A stretch of DNA of 64,000 bases from Oxyruncus cristatus (lineage: Eukaryota > Chordata > Aves > Passeriformes > Cotingidae), in assembly GCA_013399855.1 (NCBI GenBank), contig VXAY01005987.1:1413356-1477355 (forward strand). Direction: 5' to 3'. Positions 12,705-23,200 of the stretch are shown here, piece by piece. The stretch's first letter is position 1; each line of letters starts with the position of its first letter. Below the pieces are notes generated by a model. It saw nothing but the letters and a program-made list of their open reading frames with translations, was not told the origin of the DNA and did no database searches. A program made the position numbers and the translations under genes.

Positions 12705-12720
12705 TCTGGGAGTGGAGCCT
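12557..12720 (+). pseudogene. 18S rRNA-derived fragment (nuclear rRNA pseudogene)
   Basis: The segment matches an internal part of vertebrate 18S rRNA along its length. It includes ccgaccataaa, the ggcggcgttattcccat block, gggggagtatggttgcaaag, and the universally conserved gaaacttaaaggaattgacg (12675-12694), followed by gaagggcacc and ggagtggagcct. By eye against the remembered consensus roughly one base in ten differs, often C to T or G to A at former CpG sites, which is the pattern of an old methylated non-functional copy. The match begins abruptly and stops at about 12720, with at most a weak, gapped continuation. It covers under a tenth of the full gene, so it cannot act as rRNA. Confidence 0.93.
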
Positions 12721-15177
12721 ACAAAAACATGGAAGAAGCCCCTCCCCAAAATGCAGAGCATAAAAACTAAAAGGACTGAGATGCTGGAAGAAGTAGTACG
12801 TGATCCACCTCAACACTTTTGAAATAGCATCAGCAAATTACCACCCAAAGGATGCATACTCTCACTCAAGAGATCCAGTTTTAGTGCAGACTTTCAGGGA
12901 AAACATTTAGTTTGCTGTATTGAAATGTTCTTCAGAAGAGCTGCCCACCTGCAAGCTCTAAAATGTTCAAAACTTCCTTCAGAGTAGAGCTATTTATTTT
13001 CTCTGCCCTGTTTTCCCCACACTCTCTATTGTTGTCATTAGGACTATTACAAGCTGCAGCAATGAGTCAGGCTCCTTCTTCATCAGCCCCCTTAGAGGTT
13101 TCCAGCATGCCCTTTCATCTCGGCATGCACAGGGCTGGCAGCGCCAGGACAGGTGGAGACAACAGGCCTGAGTTTTCTCCAGTGCTCAGCAGGGTCTGGC
13201 CACACTTGGTGGAACAGGGCCTGGCTGGTCCTAGAATTGCCTGTGCTGCAGATGCCTGGTTCCTCTCGGCTGCCAGACAGCTGAGAGGGAAGCCTGCCCA
13301 TCCCTTCCCCACCCCAGTGTGGGAGTGCTCCTGCAGAAGCTGGAGTCATATCTCCCTGCTGTCGAGTCAGAGAGCAGAGGTTTGAGGGGCTAAAAGTAGA
13401 AGGGGAGCATGTCAGCTGATGGCGGTTCTTGGGTGAGCTGCTTCCAGATAATATTCCCACCTGTTTCCCTGACAGGGCATCCATCTGAACATCATCCTGG
13501 AGCCACACAGTACTTTCTGCTTGGCCTTTTGCACAGCCACCACAAGTCCATGGCCCTACAGCACTAATTGTCAGCTTAAGACAGGAAATCTAATTAAAAG
13601 GGAGATGAGCTACAAGGGGATAACATATGGTGCACTCCCTCTCCACAGTCAGAAAAGGCAGGCAAGGGGAGGGCTCATTCTGAAGCATGGTAGGGCTGGG
13701 AGGCTCAGACCTTTTGCCAGGCGGCTTCCAAGCACGTTGCTTGCTGCAGTGAGCACGAAGGAAACTGGCAGCGCCTCTGACTGCCCTTGCATTGCATAGG
13801 AATACCTTTGTTGTAGAAATAACTCATCTTTGGCCAAAGAGCTTCTATTTACAGTGACCCCAAAGGCTGTCAGCCATGGGGAGGACCCTGGCAGCAGCAG
13901 CAGCAGCAGAAGGTCTGCACAGCTACTGATGGGATGCCACCAGCTGAACCTGCCTAGGCATCCCACCTGCCTGGGCAGTGCTGGAGGCAGCCCAGGAAAG
14001 AGTTGTGCTTGTGTGTTACACCCTTCCCACTGCAGCAGAGCTTTGCTGGGCATCTTCCGAGCACATCCCTGTGCAGGGATGGTGCTCACAAATGCAGTGT
14101 GGCCACAGGACAAGTGTGGCTGCTGGCAGAAGTGTGGAAGCTGGCTGCTCCAGCTGCCTCATGGGCTGTTGCTGGTCCAATCCTGTCTGTGACAGCCTCC
14201 AGAGAGGCTGATTGTGTAGTGGAGAGGGGAGGCTTTATTTAAGAACAGAAAGCACAAAATTAAGTACCTACCCGTAGCCTCTTACAAGAGGTGCCAGTTT
14301 AGCTCCTCCAGATGAGCAGGTCTCGCTGCTGCCTTGCTGATGGTGACTGACACTGGCAGCATGAAGTCTCAGCATCTCACACATCTAGAAGGCCAGATTG
14401 TTTGCTGTGAAAGTAATTCATAGCCACCACTGATCACCACAGAAACACAAAGGTTATCTTAATAATACAGCATGCAGTGCTGAATGCTTTTGGTGCTGAT
14501 GGCTGCACTGTGATTAGCAAAGAGGCACCCCAAATCCCAACAGCAGTTGTCACATATGCAGGAAGGTATTGTTCATCCTCAGGGATTTAGAGCTCTGTGG
14601 AACAGTATTAACAAATACAACCCCTCTATTCAGATTAGGACTTGAAGACTTTATCATATATCTTCAGTATGCTCAGAACAGCTAACTAATTCACAGGAAA
14701 AGCTTGAATGGGAAACACATGTTTCAGCAGAGTTTTAAATCTTCACAGTCAACATTTGGCTGGCTCTTTTTATTTCCCTCAGGAGCTTATTGATACTGTT
14801 GTTCAAGTGCACAGCAACTCTTGGAGCTTTTGCTTCCTTTGTGCCTACTGAAAGGCAGTGGGTTTGCCTTACTGAGCCATGAGCAGTAATTGAGGAAAGG
14901 ATATGAGATAATTTTAAAGTTGCACAGGTTGGACTGTGCCCAGTTTCTTGGTGCTACAATCTTCCACTGTGTATCCACAAGTCAGTAACGTGAAGTGACT
15001 GTACTTCGAAGATCCTTCCACATTTTAATTTTTTTCCATAGTCACAGTTATTTGACATGTCTCTCTTTACATGGTTTGATAGTGAATCCTTTGATTTGGA
15101 CACAATATTTGAGATTTTGTACTTTAAATATATTACTAGTATTGAGGAGACACATATCATGATCAGCACTGTCTTGT
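12721..15177. other. No gene recognised; GC-rich patch
   Basis: The interval about 13060-14240 is GC-richer than its surroundings. It has overlapping open frames on both strands at 12963-13385, 13092-13508, 13649-14113 and 13830-14192. Their mutual overlap and lack of recognisable domains argue for composition rather than coding. A short CAG repeat lies at 13892-13909. Nothing is recognised between 14240 and 15177. Confidence 0.55.
13892..13909. repeat. (CAG)6 trinucleotide repeat
   Basis: Six uninterrupted CAG units are present. They do not lie in a frame that I would call coding, so this is treated as a simple repeat. Confidence 0.85.
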
Positions 15178-15486
15178 CTATTCTGTGTGATCACTCTTCA
15201 AATCAAACATCTGTCTGTAAGCCAATGACAATTTTTTTTTTTCAGCTTTCTTTTTAGGCTTGTCTTCTCTCTCTGCCTGAAATCTCTCATCATAGATCTC
15301 TTTAGAGAAGGCAGGGTGAAATGCTCCACCTGTCTTCAAAAACCTCACACTCTCAGGGGAACGTGGTCCTCCTGAGTGTGAATTAAGGCCATTCAAGTAC
15401 TTGGCACTGACCTTGGGGAGATAGGTAGGCATGCCCAGGGTGATAATCCTCTTTGCAAAGGGTTTTGGGCAATCAAATTCATCTTT
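15178..15486 (-). other. Candidate terminal coding exon, unrecognised protein
   Basis: On the minus strand a 102-codon open frame runs from an acceptor-like site (pyrimidine-rich, ending CTAAAAG, AG at 15487-15488) to a TAG at 15178-15180. The predicted peptide has a varied, protein-like composition. It contains a proline-rich start (DEFDCPKPFAKRI), a serine/glycine/proline middle (LNSHSGGPRSPESV), an acidic/aromatic segment (FSKEIYDERFQAERED), a lysine-rich stretch (KPKKKAEKKK) and a short hydrophobic C-terminus. Upstream, another minus-strand frame (15393-15623) overlaps it and contains SGSGVLLFTPKRK. That frame could join it through a frameshift near 15487, so the locus may be a pseudogene or carry a base error. 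I could not name a family. Confidence 0.35.
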
Positions 15487-17824
15487 CTTTTAGGTGTGAA
15501 GAGCAGGACCCCACTCCCAGAACTTGGGTGCCATTTTCTGTACTGTGCATTTCCCTTGTGAAATGGTTGCTTTTCTTTCTGTTTCCACTTTCTGCCTCCC
15601 AACACATTGTCAGAAGAAAACACGCAGATAAGTGCTCAAGCATTTCCTGAGCTCATAACTCTGTCTCCTAAGGGACAGTTCATCTGATCCAGTCGAAAGC
15701 TTGAATACCAAGTGTCAGTGTGTTTCTTACATACATACTAAATGAAATTTTGAATGCTTCTTCACTGCACTGAATAAAACACTTAAAGTGCTCCTCTCTC
15801 TGCAACTGCCTGGGAGCAGGGGCATTTTTGCAATAATATTATTACGTGTCTAAATATAATAACATTCTAGATAGACTCCATATACATGCATATACTGTAT
15901 ACACACAGCATATATTTTAAAACTATTAGTAGCTGATTTCAGCTTTTGGAGGAGGCAAGCAGCTCTCATCAACCATGAGGCTTGTTTGACTGGTGCAATG
16001 GTTTTAAACTCTGCGGTCTGTGGATAACTGAAGGATCTTCAAAAAGGGACTATGGGAAAAAAGCAAAAATCTGTAGACTTAAAAATCTCTAGGCAGTGCC
16101 CTGCACATCACGGACTGGAAAAATCTTACAGGACTGAAAGTTGCATGAGGTTGAAATGCATTAGTCTGTGGCCTTGTTTCTGTTGCTTTGCAAGTGTTCA
16201 ATTAAGTGGCATTGGGGCAACTGATATGCATATATTTTAAAAGAAAATTCTTCCTAATTACCCTTCTTCTACTAAACTTTGTCCCAGGGTTGTCACTCCT
16301 TTACGTATATTCTGCCTTCCCAAATTCACCCATCCACTTATATGGAAGATATTTAGATTTCCTGGAAGAGAAAAATAAAGACTTGGCTCTTAAGCTGAAG
16401 TTGCACAAAGTCTAATCTCCAGCCAGCAAATGTTTTCTTCTTCTTTTACTTTGATTTATTGTTTTATCCCAGCCCAGTATATTGTTTCATTGCATGGAGA
16501 AAATGTTATCACAACACCTGTTGTGTAAATCTTGGTGATTTTTATAATGTGAACTCCTGCTGGCAGAGACAGCTGTGTTTCACATTAAACACAGAGTATA
16601 AGGTATCCAAGGAGGAAGGAGAAAGGAGGGGGGAAAAAAAATCTTAGGATAAGAAAACAGTTTATCAGTGGCCAGAATCTGTTGTCAAGATTTATAAGCT
16701 AAATGAGTTACAGTTGAAGTGGATATTAAAAGAAAACCATTCTATTCCTAGAAGACAGAGTGTGTTTTCTCATAGGACTTCGCAGAGGACTTTTCATTTC
16801 TGACAGCAGCGAGAGTAGACAGCTGGTCCACATAAAAATGTACGTGCTAATTAACCTATCCCTTGCATTACACCCAGAGAATATTTAACAAGCAGAGACA
16901 TTGCTGAGGAATACTGGCAAAATTTGAGGGGCTTGCTTGCACAGTGCTAAATTCTTTTAACTTGCTATGCAAGGTCCTCAGTTTTGTTGGTTCAGCAACA
17001 AGTCCTTGGCACAAGGAAGGAACGCAAAGACTGTTGCCTTTATCAGCAGAACTTTGCAAAACTTGGAGTGTTTTTTTTCATTGCAGTTCAGTCTCCTCCA
17101 CTACACCACAAATTCCACTGCCTGGTGGCAGGAGCAGGGCCACCAAGTCAGACGGCTGCTGGCCTCCAGACAGTCCAGTTCTGAGTGAGTTATTCTCCTG
17201 ATGAGGGTGCTTATGGTGGCAGGACCTCAACCCCTGCCAGTGGTGGCTTGGAGATGTGGGTGTTGGTTCTCTCTGGCAGAAGTGAGGTGTAAAGGCTCTC
17301 TTCACCCACATGTTGGTTCATACCTTGCAAGGCCATGGGGCTGCCCCTTTACCTGGCCCCTGGGTTGGAGACAAAGACAAGGATATTTTTGGCACCGTCC
17401 ACAGCTGTACAGTGTGAACCCCATGGGGCATCTGAAAATGAGGAACCAAATTTGAGTTGAAAGAGTTAACTCAGCACAGGGAGCTGCTGTCAGAAACAAA
17501 CACATTATAGTAAAAACCAACTCTCTAAGGCAGCAGTGGAAATTTTGTCTACGCACAAAAGGGAATTAGTTCTTCAGGGAAGAGCCTTATAAGCAAACTA
17601 GAATAACACTGTAGGAAGGGTGATGGTATGAGAGAGGTCAATGTTTGCAACCAGATCAGAGTGGACTTTTTCCTTCACTGTATACTTATTTGTGCTATTA
17701 CTTAGATCGCATCAAGTTTACTCTAACATGGTCATATAGTGTTCTCCAAAAGTTTATCCCAAATATTTTAATTCACTTATTTTTCTCATCCGCTTCCCTT
17801 TCCTCTTCCATTTCACTGTTACAG
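15487..17824. other. No gene recognised
   Basis: The stretch includes the overlapping minus-strand frame mentioned for the candidate exon at 15178-15486. It also holds an AT-rich segment at about 15835-15920 and several frames near 16940-17560 open on both strands. No repeat family or RNA gene was recognised. Confidence 0.5.
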
Positions 17825-18157
17825 ATGTCAGATCAACAAATAAAGTATGTGGGCAGAACAATGAAACTATTCTCCTGTAAAAAAAGAAGAGATTATTTCA
17901 TTCTCCTGCTATTAACTTTAAAAGAAAAGGCCTTTTGTACCTTTTATGCAAGCGTGTGCAATGATACAATTGTGTACCTCATCTCCTTAACTTCAGAGGA
18001 AATGATTCATGAAGGACAATATATGGTTGTAAGGGCTGTGGGTATACCCCAAAATTCCTTTTACCTAGTAACTGTTTTCAAGTCAGAAACAATAATTCCT
18101 GAGCATAATGTGACACAAGTAACCTGGACTGAGCTGCTTCCATCCCACTTCACCTGA
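17825..18157 (+). other. Candidate exon with strong splice acceptor, unrecognised
   Basis: A long pyrimidine tract (about 17780-17820) ends in TTACAG with AG at 17823-17824, a textbook splice acceptor. It is followed at once by an ATG-started frame of 110 codons ending at a TGA at 18155-18157. The same frame is open upstream to about 17645, giving 170 codons in all. The exon-like part begins MSDQQIKYVGRTMKLFSCKK and has short hydrophobic stretches but no domain that I know. Donor-like GTAAGG and GTAACC motifs occur inside it, so a real exon could end before the stop. In AT-rich DNA one frame of this length in 64 kb is within chance. Confidence 0.22.
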
Positions 18158-19905
18158 CCCCAAAATCCTGGTTGGGCTGTGAAAGGGTCTGAGAAGTTCT
18201 CCATCTATTTAAATATGTAATTTGATTTTTGTTACTTTCCACAACAATTTTTTTTATTATGAAGCTAGGGGAATGAGGGGGAAATGGGAGAAAAAAAGGC
18301 TAGGATCAAGGGAGGAAAAAAATTGGGAGGTTTTTGGAAAAAGATATTGGTTTTTGTCTCATATATCTATCCAGAGACATGAATAAGAAAATAAAAAAAC
18401 ATTTTGGTGTAAATTATTATTTTTTGTGCCAAAAATTTTACTATTGATACTGTAAACATTGACAATAAGACCATGTATTCTATGGCACTGAAAACATGGA
18501 TCATGTCTTTCTAATCAGAAGATGCCATGATTTTTCTCATGCTTTGAATCATTTTCTTTCCACTCATAGCATGGGATGTGGGCTTCTACGAGTATTTCAG
18601 TATCACTCTGCCTTCCATGAAGATGCGTTTCATATGAGGCCAACTGGGTTTAGTGCCAGACCTTTCAGGCAGCTTATGAGTACAAGAACAACAAAATCCT
18701 GTTGAATATGGCTTTCACCCTTCCAGTCGTGCTCCCCTTCTCCATATGCCTCTTCTCTGTGACTTTTTTCATACCACGTTTGGCCATCCTGGCAGTGTGG
18801 TAGAGCCAATACACCTCCAGAGGAAGAGAATTTTAAATTAGCACAAAAATGCCCTCCTGGATTCCGTGCTGGTGCCAGCAATAGCTGTACTTTGAGGATA
18901 CAGCCCTGTGGAGGGGGGACACAGGTCTGATGCTGGGGAGCTGAGAAGGGCTACCAATGCTGCTCCATATAACTGGGGTGAGCACGGCGGTGCTGACTGG
19001 CATTTGGACCCTGCTAAGGGCTGCGTGGCTCCTGGGCATGAATCCCACAGCGCCTTGATAAGCACGGACATTACTCATCAGAATGCCATGGACCCAATGC
19101 ATCAAAAGTGTCACAGTCTATTTTGAAAACGTTATCTCATCCTCATTTCCTTGTACATCAGGCATTAGTCTCAACAATTATCTACTAAAATGGTACGTTA
19201 TTTGTTTCTAGGAAGGATCTTTTGCTACTTGCTGTCCTTCAACTTGGTTTTATTTGTGTGCGACCACCCATAAGGTGGGATTGAATTAAATTCAGGGATT
19301 CAGTGTGGATTGAATGAAGCCAATGGATAGCCAGCCTCTGAATGCAGAGCTGCTCACCCATGTCTGGTGGCAAGAACTTAGCCTGACCCACTGACACACC
19401 TGGGTGCTCTCTCCTGCACCTAGCCTTCACTGGGATTTAGCATTTCTGCTCTTGTTTTATTTGGAGGATGACCTAATTCACCAGAGTTAATTTCTTCTCT
19501 TATTTCAGATTTCAGTGCTATTCAGGTCATGACCAGTATTCATATTAGTGCAATATTCAGGTTTTAATTAAACATGGGTAAAATAGATCATAGTTTTTCA
19601 AATAATCTCAGGAATAAGGGGCAGGAACAAAAAATGACTTTATTTAAGATCAGATTTTGACATCCTTCTGGTGACAAATAATGAAGCCTTTGAATAGTCC
19701 TCTTACCTTCTTTTTATTTATTTCTGCGGATCTTCTTCCAAGCCAAGATTTAGTGCAGCATAATCTGGGCCTTTATGATTTGATATCTTTTGCTGACAAG
19801 TAAGATTTGCTGCTCTGTAGCAATTGACCTTCAGGATGTACAGTGGAAGAAGTTCTCGCAAAGGTGGACTTCTGAAACTGGCTAGCAAATCTGTGTTAAA
19901 AAACC
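18158..19905. other. No gene recognised
   Basis: AT-rich sequence with A/T runs near 18245-18430 and a mixed-composition part from 18500 to 19440. Overlapping short frames occur on both strands at 18630-19126. No transposon, RNA gene or regulatory element is supported. Confidence 0.55.
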
Positions 19906-19927
19906 TGTAATACTGTAAACCCCCCCT

Positions 19928-19939
19928 TTCCCGGGAAAA
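19928..19939. promoter_or_regulatory. Perfect STAT/GAS-type palindrome in LTR U3
   Basis: TTTCCCGGGAAA is a 12-base perfect palindrome and includes TTCCCGGGAA, the TTC-N4-GAA form bound by STAT-family factors and overlapping BCL6-type sites. A related cccgggaaaa recurs at 20069-20078. In an LTR promoter this could confer cytokine responsiveness. That role is inference from motif alone. Confidence 0.4.
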
Positions 19940-20077
19940 CTCAGTTTCCCAAAATCCCCTGTACCTTTCCCACTGGCTGTGAAACCTGACCCCTATGGGC
20001 GGTGGCTAAGGTGTTCTCAGCCCCCCTGATTGGACATATGCTAATGTCCCAAAGTCTTTTCTACCCTACCCGGGAAA

Positions 20078-20083
20078 AATAAA
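20078..20083 (+). terminator. LTR polyadenylation signal AATAAA
   Basis: The AATAAA hexamer lies in an A-rich stretch. A GT-rich downstream element begins about 25 bases later (20102-20120), the usual spacing for retroviral R-region polyadenylation. The same A/T-rich stretch may double as the TATA-like element, as no other TATA box is seen just upstream. Confidence 0.5.
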
Positions 20084-20203
20084 ACCCTCTTTCCTGCACA
20101 CCTCTTGTGTGGTCTCTTGTGCTCTGTCTCGGGGCTCGGGCGACCACGTGGCAAGGGATCCAGGGGAGGGCACTCCCTCCTCCAGCAAAAGGACTACAAT
20201 CCA

Positions 20204-23200
20204 TTTCTGGGGGATCCACCAGCACCCGCATTGCTCCAATCCTCCAAGTATTTTAAATATTTTACATCTTGTCTCTGTCCTGATCTCTCCATCTTCCCTT
20301 AAAATGTGGCTGGAATTTGTCTGCTAGATCACAAATCTAGATCTATCATATTTAGAGCTTTCTCCTGAGTTCTTGAAGACGTCACTGATTGTGTATGATG
20401 CAACTTCCAGAGACAGTCAGTTTTCTGATAACCATTTTAGATCGATATTTAAGCACGTAAATATACAACTACATTGCAGACCAATGACCTGTTAGTGCTT
20501 AGCTTAGAGTTATCAATTTATTCTGGTCTTTTTGCACTCAGGAAACACTAACAACACATTAAATATTTCTGTCCATTTGGAAATACTGCATGCTTTCCAT
20601 TGAGTTGAGCATTTGTGAGTCTCATTTAAAAGTGAATCTGGTATGCTTGAGAATGTCATAATATTGGGCATGGTCTGTGAGACAACCACATTATCTTCAC
20701 TCCTCCCCTTTCTGTGTGTGCACTGTGTGCTCTGTGTGTGCTGTGCTCACCTTCCTGGTGAGTGGAAGTGGGTACCTGCCTTAGCACCATCCCAAAGGCC
20801 AGTGACTCTGCTTTCTGCATACCACTTCCAAAGGCCCCATCTTTAAATTTTACTTTACTTTCACTTTTGTAGTTATTGTGGATGTATTTACCTGTGAGTT
20901 TCTGAGCCAATTGCTCTCTCCACAAATAACACTGCAAGTTCAGAGTCAGCTAGAGGAATAAAGTGCTAAAAGAAGGGTGGAAGAAACAAGCCCATCTATA
21001 TTATGCAGTCAGACCAGAAAGACTCAAGGCATATCAGTGTTTTGTAGCATCAGCTGCTTTGATATGTTTACTGCCTCACCATTGTTATGTTCATCCACAT
21101 ATGTTTAAATTTGCCTTGCTTCCAAATTTTGTGGGTGCAACCCCATAATCAAAGGACAAAACCCCACAACCTCCATGGAATGTGTATAGAAAAAACCCAA
21201 ACCATCTTGTAGCAGAGGCACAAATGTGGGCCCTCCTGTCCCCTGTATCCTACATGTCTTTGTAAAGGCACCATGTGACAAACCTTTCCTGAAAGGCTCC
21301 AGTATGTTACGATGGTACAGGGGAGGTTCAAGGGCCTGAGATCAGACTGCCAGGCAAAGAGGGGAAAGCAGAGACACATCTGAGTGGACATGGACAAGAC
21401 AAACAGCAAACACCCAGAAGGAAGAATATGAATGCAAGAAGTTGGAACTGAAGCCATAGTGAGCTTAGATGTCTGCATACAAACACAAACATCTAGAGGG
21501 GCCTACTAATACTTTATATAGACATACTCTGCTGGAAGTTTTACCCATATTTTATCTCACAACTCATGAAGAAGTATTTCTTCCGCTTTTCAAATTCAAA
21601 CTCTTTGAGAATGATAGAAAATTCTGAAGACTTGAAATAAAAGGCACTACCATAAAAGAAAGTTTTGGGCCAAGCCACACAGAAAACATAATTCTATATC
21701 AACATAAAAAACAGCTGAGAAGCTCTAGTCTTAAGAGCTGATCTCAAAAATGATGTGTAGATGTTTGAAGAAAAGTGCTGATTCAGTCCTTGAACGCAGA
21801 GAGCTTGCAGGAGAAACTCTTGGCTGTGCTCTGGAGTGCTCTATGTGTTTGGGAACCTGAATCATCTGCTACTTCTAAGTAAACATAAATTCCTCCTTCC
21901 CTTGATTCCTTATAGGAAGAGGACAAAGCCAAGGAACACCCTGTGCTAAGAGTTGGAGAGTGGTGGTGTTAGTGATGGTGTTTCTAATAATCTGTGGAAA
22001 GAGTACCCGGTTAAAATATAATCCAGGAAATCAATGGTATTTATCTTTACTCTTCAGATTTAATTTTCAGTCTGTTCTTTGCACTTACTGCCCTGTTAAC
22101 TTCCAGGGTAGAGGTGGGAGGGAGTTATCTGTCTAAAAGAATTGATGGAATTATTTTTTGACCCATTATTTTTTCAACAGTAAGTTTGCTGTTTTAAATT
22201 CACTTCACCTTAAAAAAAGGCCATTCTGACCATATTCTTCTGAGGCAGAGTGGCCAGCCTCTCAGGGCTGGATTTGGTTCAAAAAAGGTATATGAAGGAA
22301 ATTTGTCCTTTTGTGGTTTTTTTTTCCCCAACTGAAGAGAATCAGTCATTTTTAGTGTTCCCTGACATCTTTTCACCCCTGTTCTCTCAGATACATCCTG
22401 CTTCTTTACCTCTCCTGCTCTGGTTTCACATTCATGCCCATAGCAGAAGCACTCGGCAGGCTGCAGAGTATTCAGAAGACGTGAGCAGACTTGATGTTTT
22501 CTTAGCCCAAAGAGACATATTCACCCTTGACTGAATGCCATTAGCTTAATGTGTTATGCACATTAACTTTTGCTATGCTGTCCTGGGTACTTGACACAGT
22601 CCACGACACCAAATCCTTCTTCTAGAGCTGTAAATGTAAATCAGTGTTCCTGACGGTCCCGTTCCCGTGACATTTGTATAGATGAACACTAGGGTCTGAT
22701 TTGTATATCTGCTATTGTAATTTTCCAACACTGTAGCATGCAGGGCCTGAAAAGGAGGTTTACTGGGAATTTAAGACAACAAAAAAATTTTAGAAGTGGC
22801 ATATAAAGGAATTAATGTAGTTAATTTTATTCGATAATTGTATAGCTTTTCTACTTATGTTTCTGATATTGTATGCCATACAAAAGCTCTGCACTAATTA
22901 CATTTGCTGTGATCTTAGCAGCAACCATTTTGATCATCACAGGAAGATGGTATCTGTCAGCTCACAGCCTGCTTTTGCTTACAGGTAGAAACCAGTATTT
23001 CAGATTTTTTACCAGTCTAAAAATTCAGTCAGGGTTATGTGAATTGATAAACCATACCATCACTTTGTCTTGGTGACAAAGCAAAGCTGAGATGCAAAGC
23101 AGCAGCTGCCGTGTGCTCCCACGGGGAAATCCAGCCATATTTCTTTGCCCATTTTCCTGGTTATGGGAACCCTTCCCTACCCTGTCCTGTCACCAGTGAC

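Larger units (their letters stand above)
19906..20203 (+). mobile_element. Solo LTR of an endogenous retrovirus (ERV1/gamma-like)
   Basis: The block starts with TG at 19906 (or 19914) and has compact promoter structure. In order it carries a C run, a TTTCCCGGGAAA palindrome (19928-19939), a GC box (gggcggtgg, 19997-20005), an inverted CCAAT box (gattgg, 20028-20033) and an octamer-like atatgctaat (20036-20045). An AATAAA at 20078-20083 is followed by GT-rich gtgtggtctcttgtg, matching the R-U5 organisation of gammaretrovirus-type LTRs. A sequence at about 20204-20225 vaguely resembles a primer-binding-site region. No gag, pol or env frame follows, so this is a solo LTR or very short remnant. 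No target-site duplication was resolved and the 3' edge is approximate. Confidence 0.75.

Noticed and set aside
13649..14192. Overlapping 154- and 120-codon frames on opposite strands
   Set aside because: Mutual overlap in a GC-rich stretch with a CAG repeat; no homology recalled.
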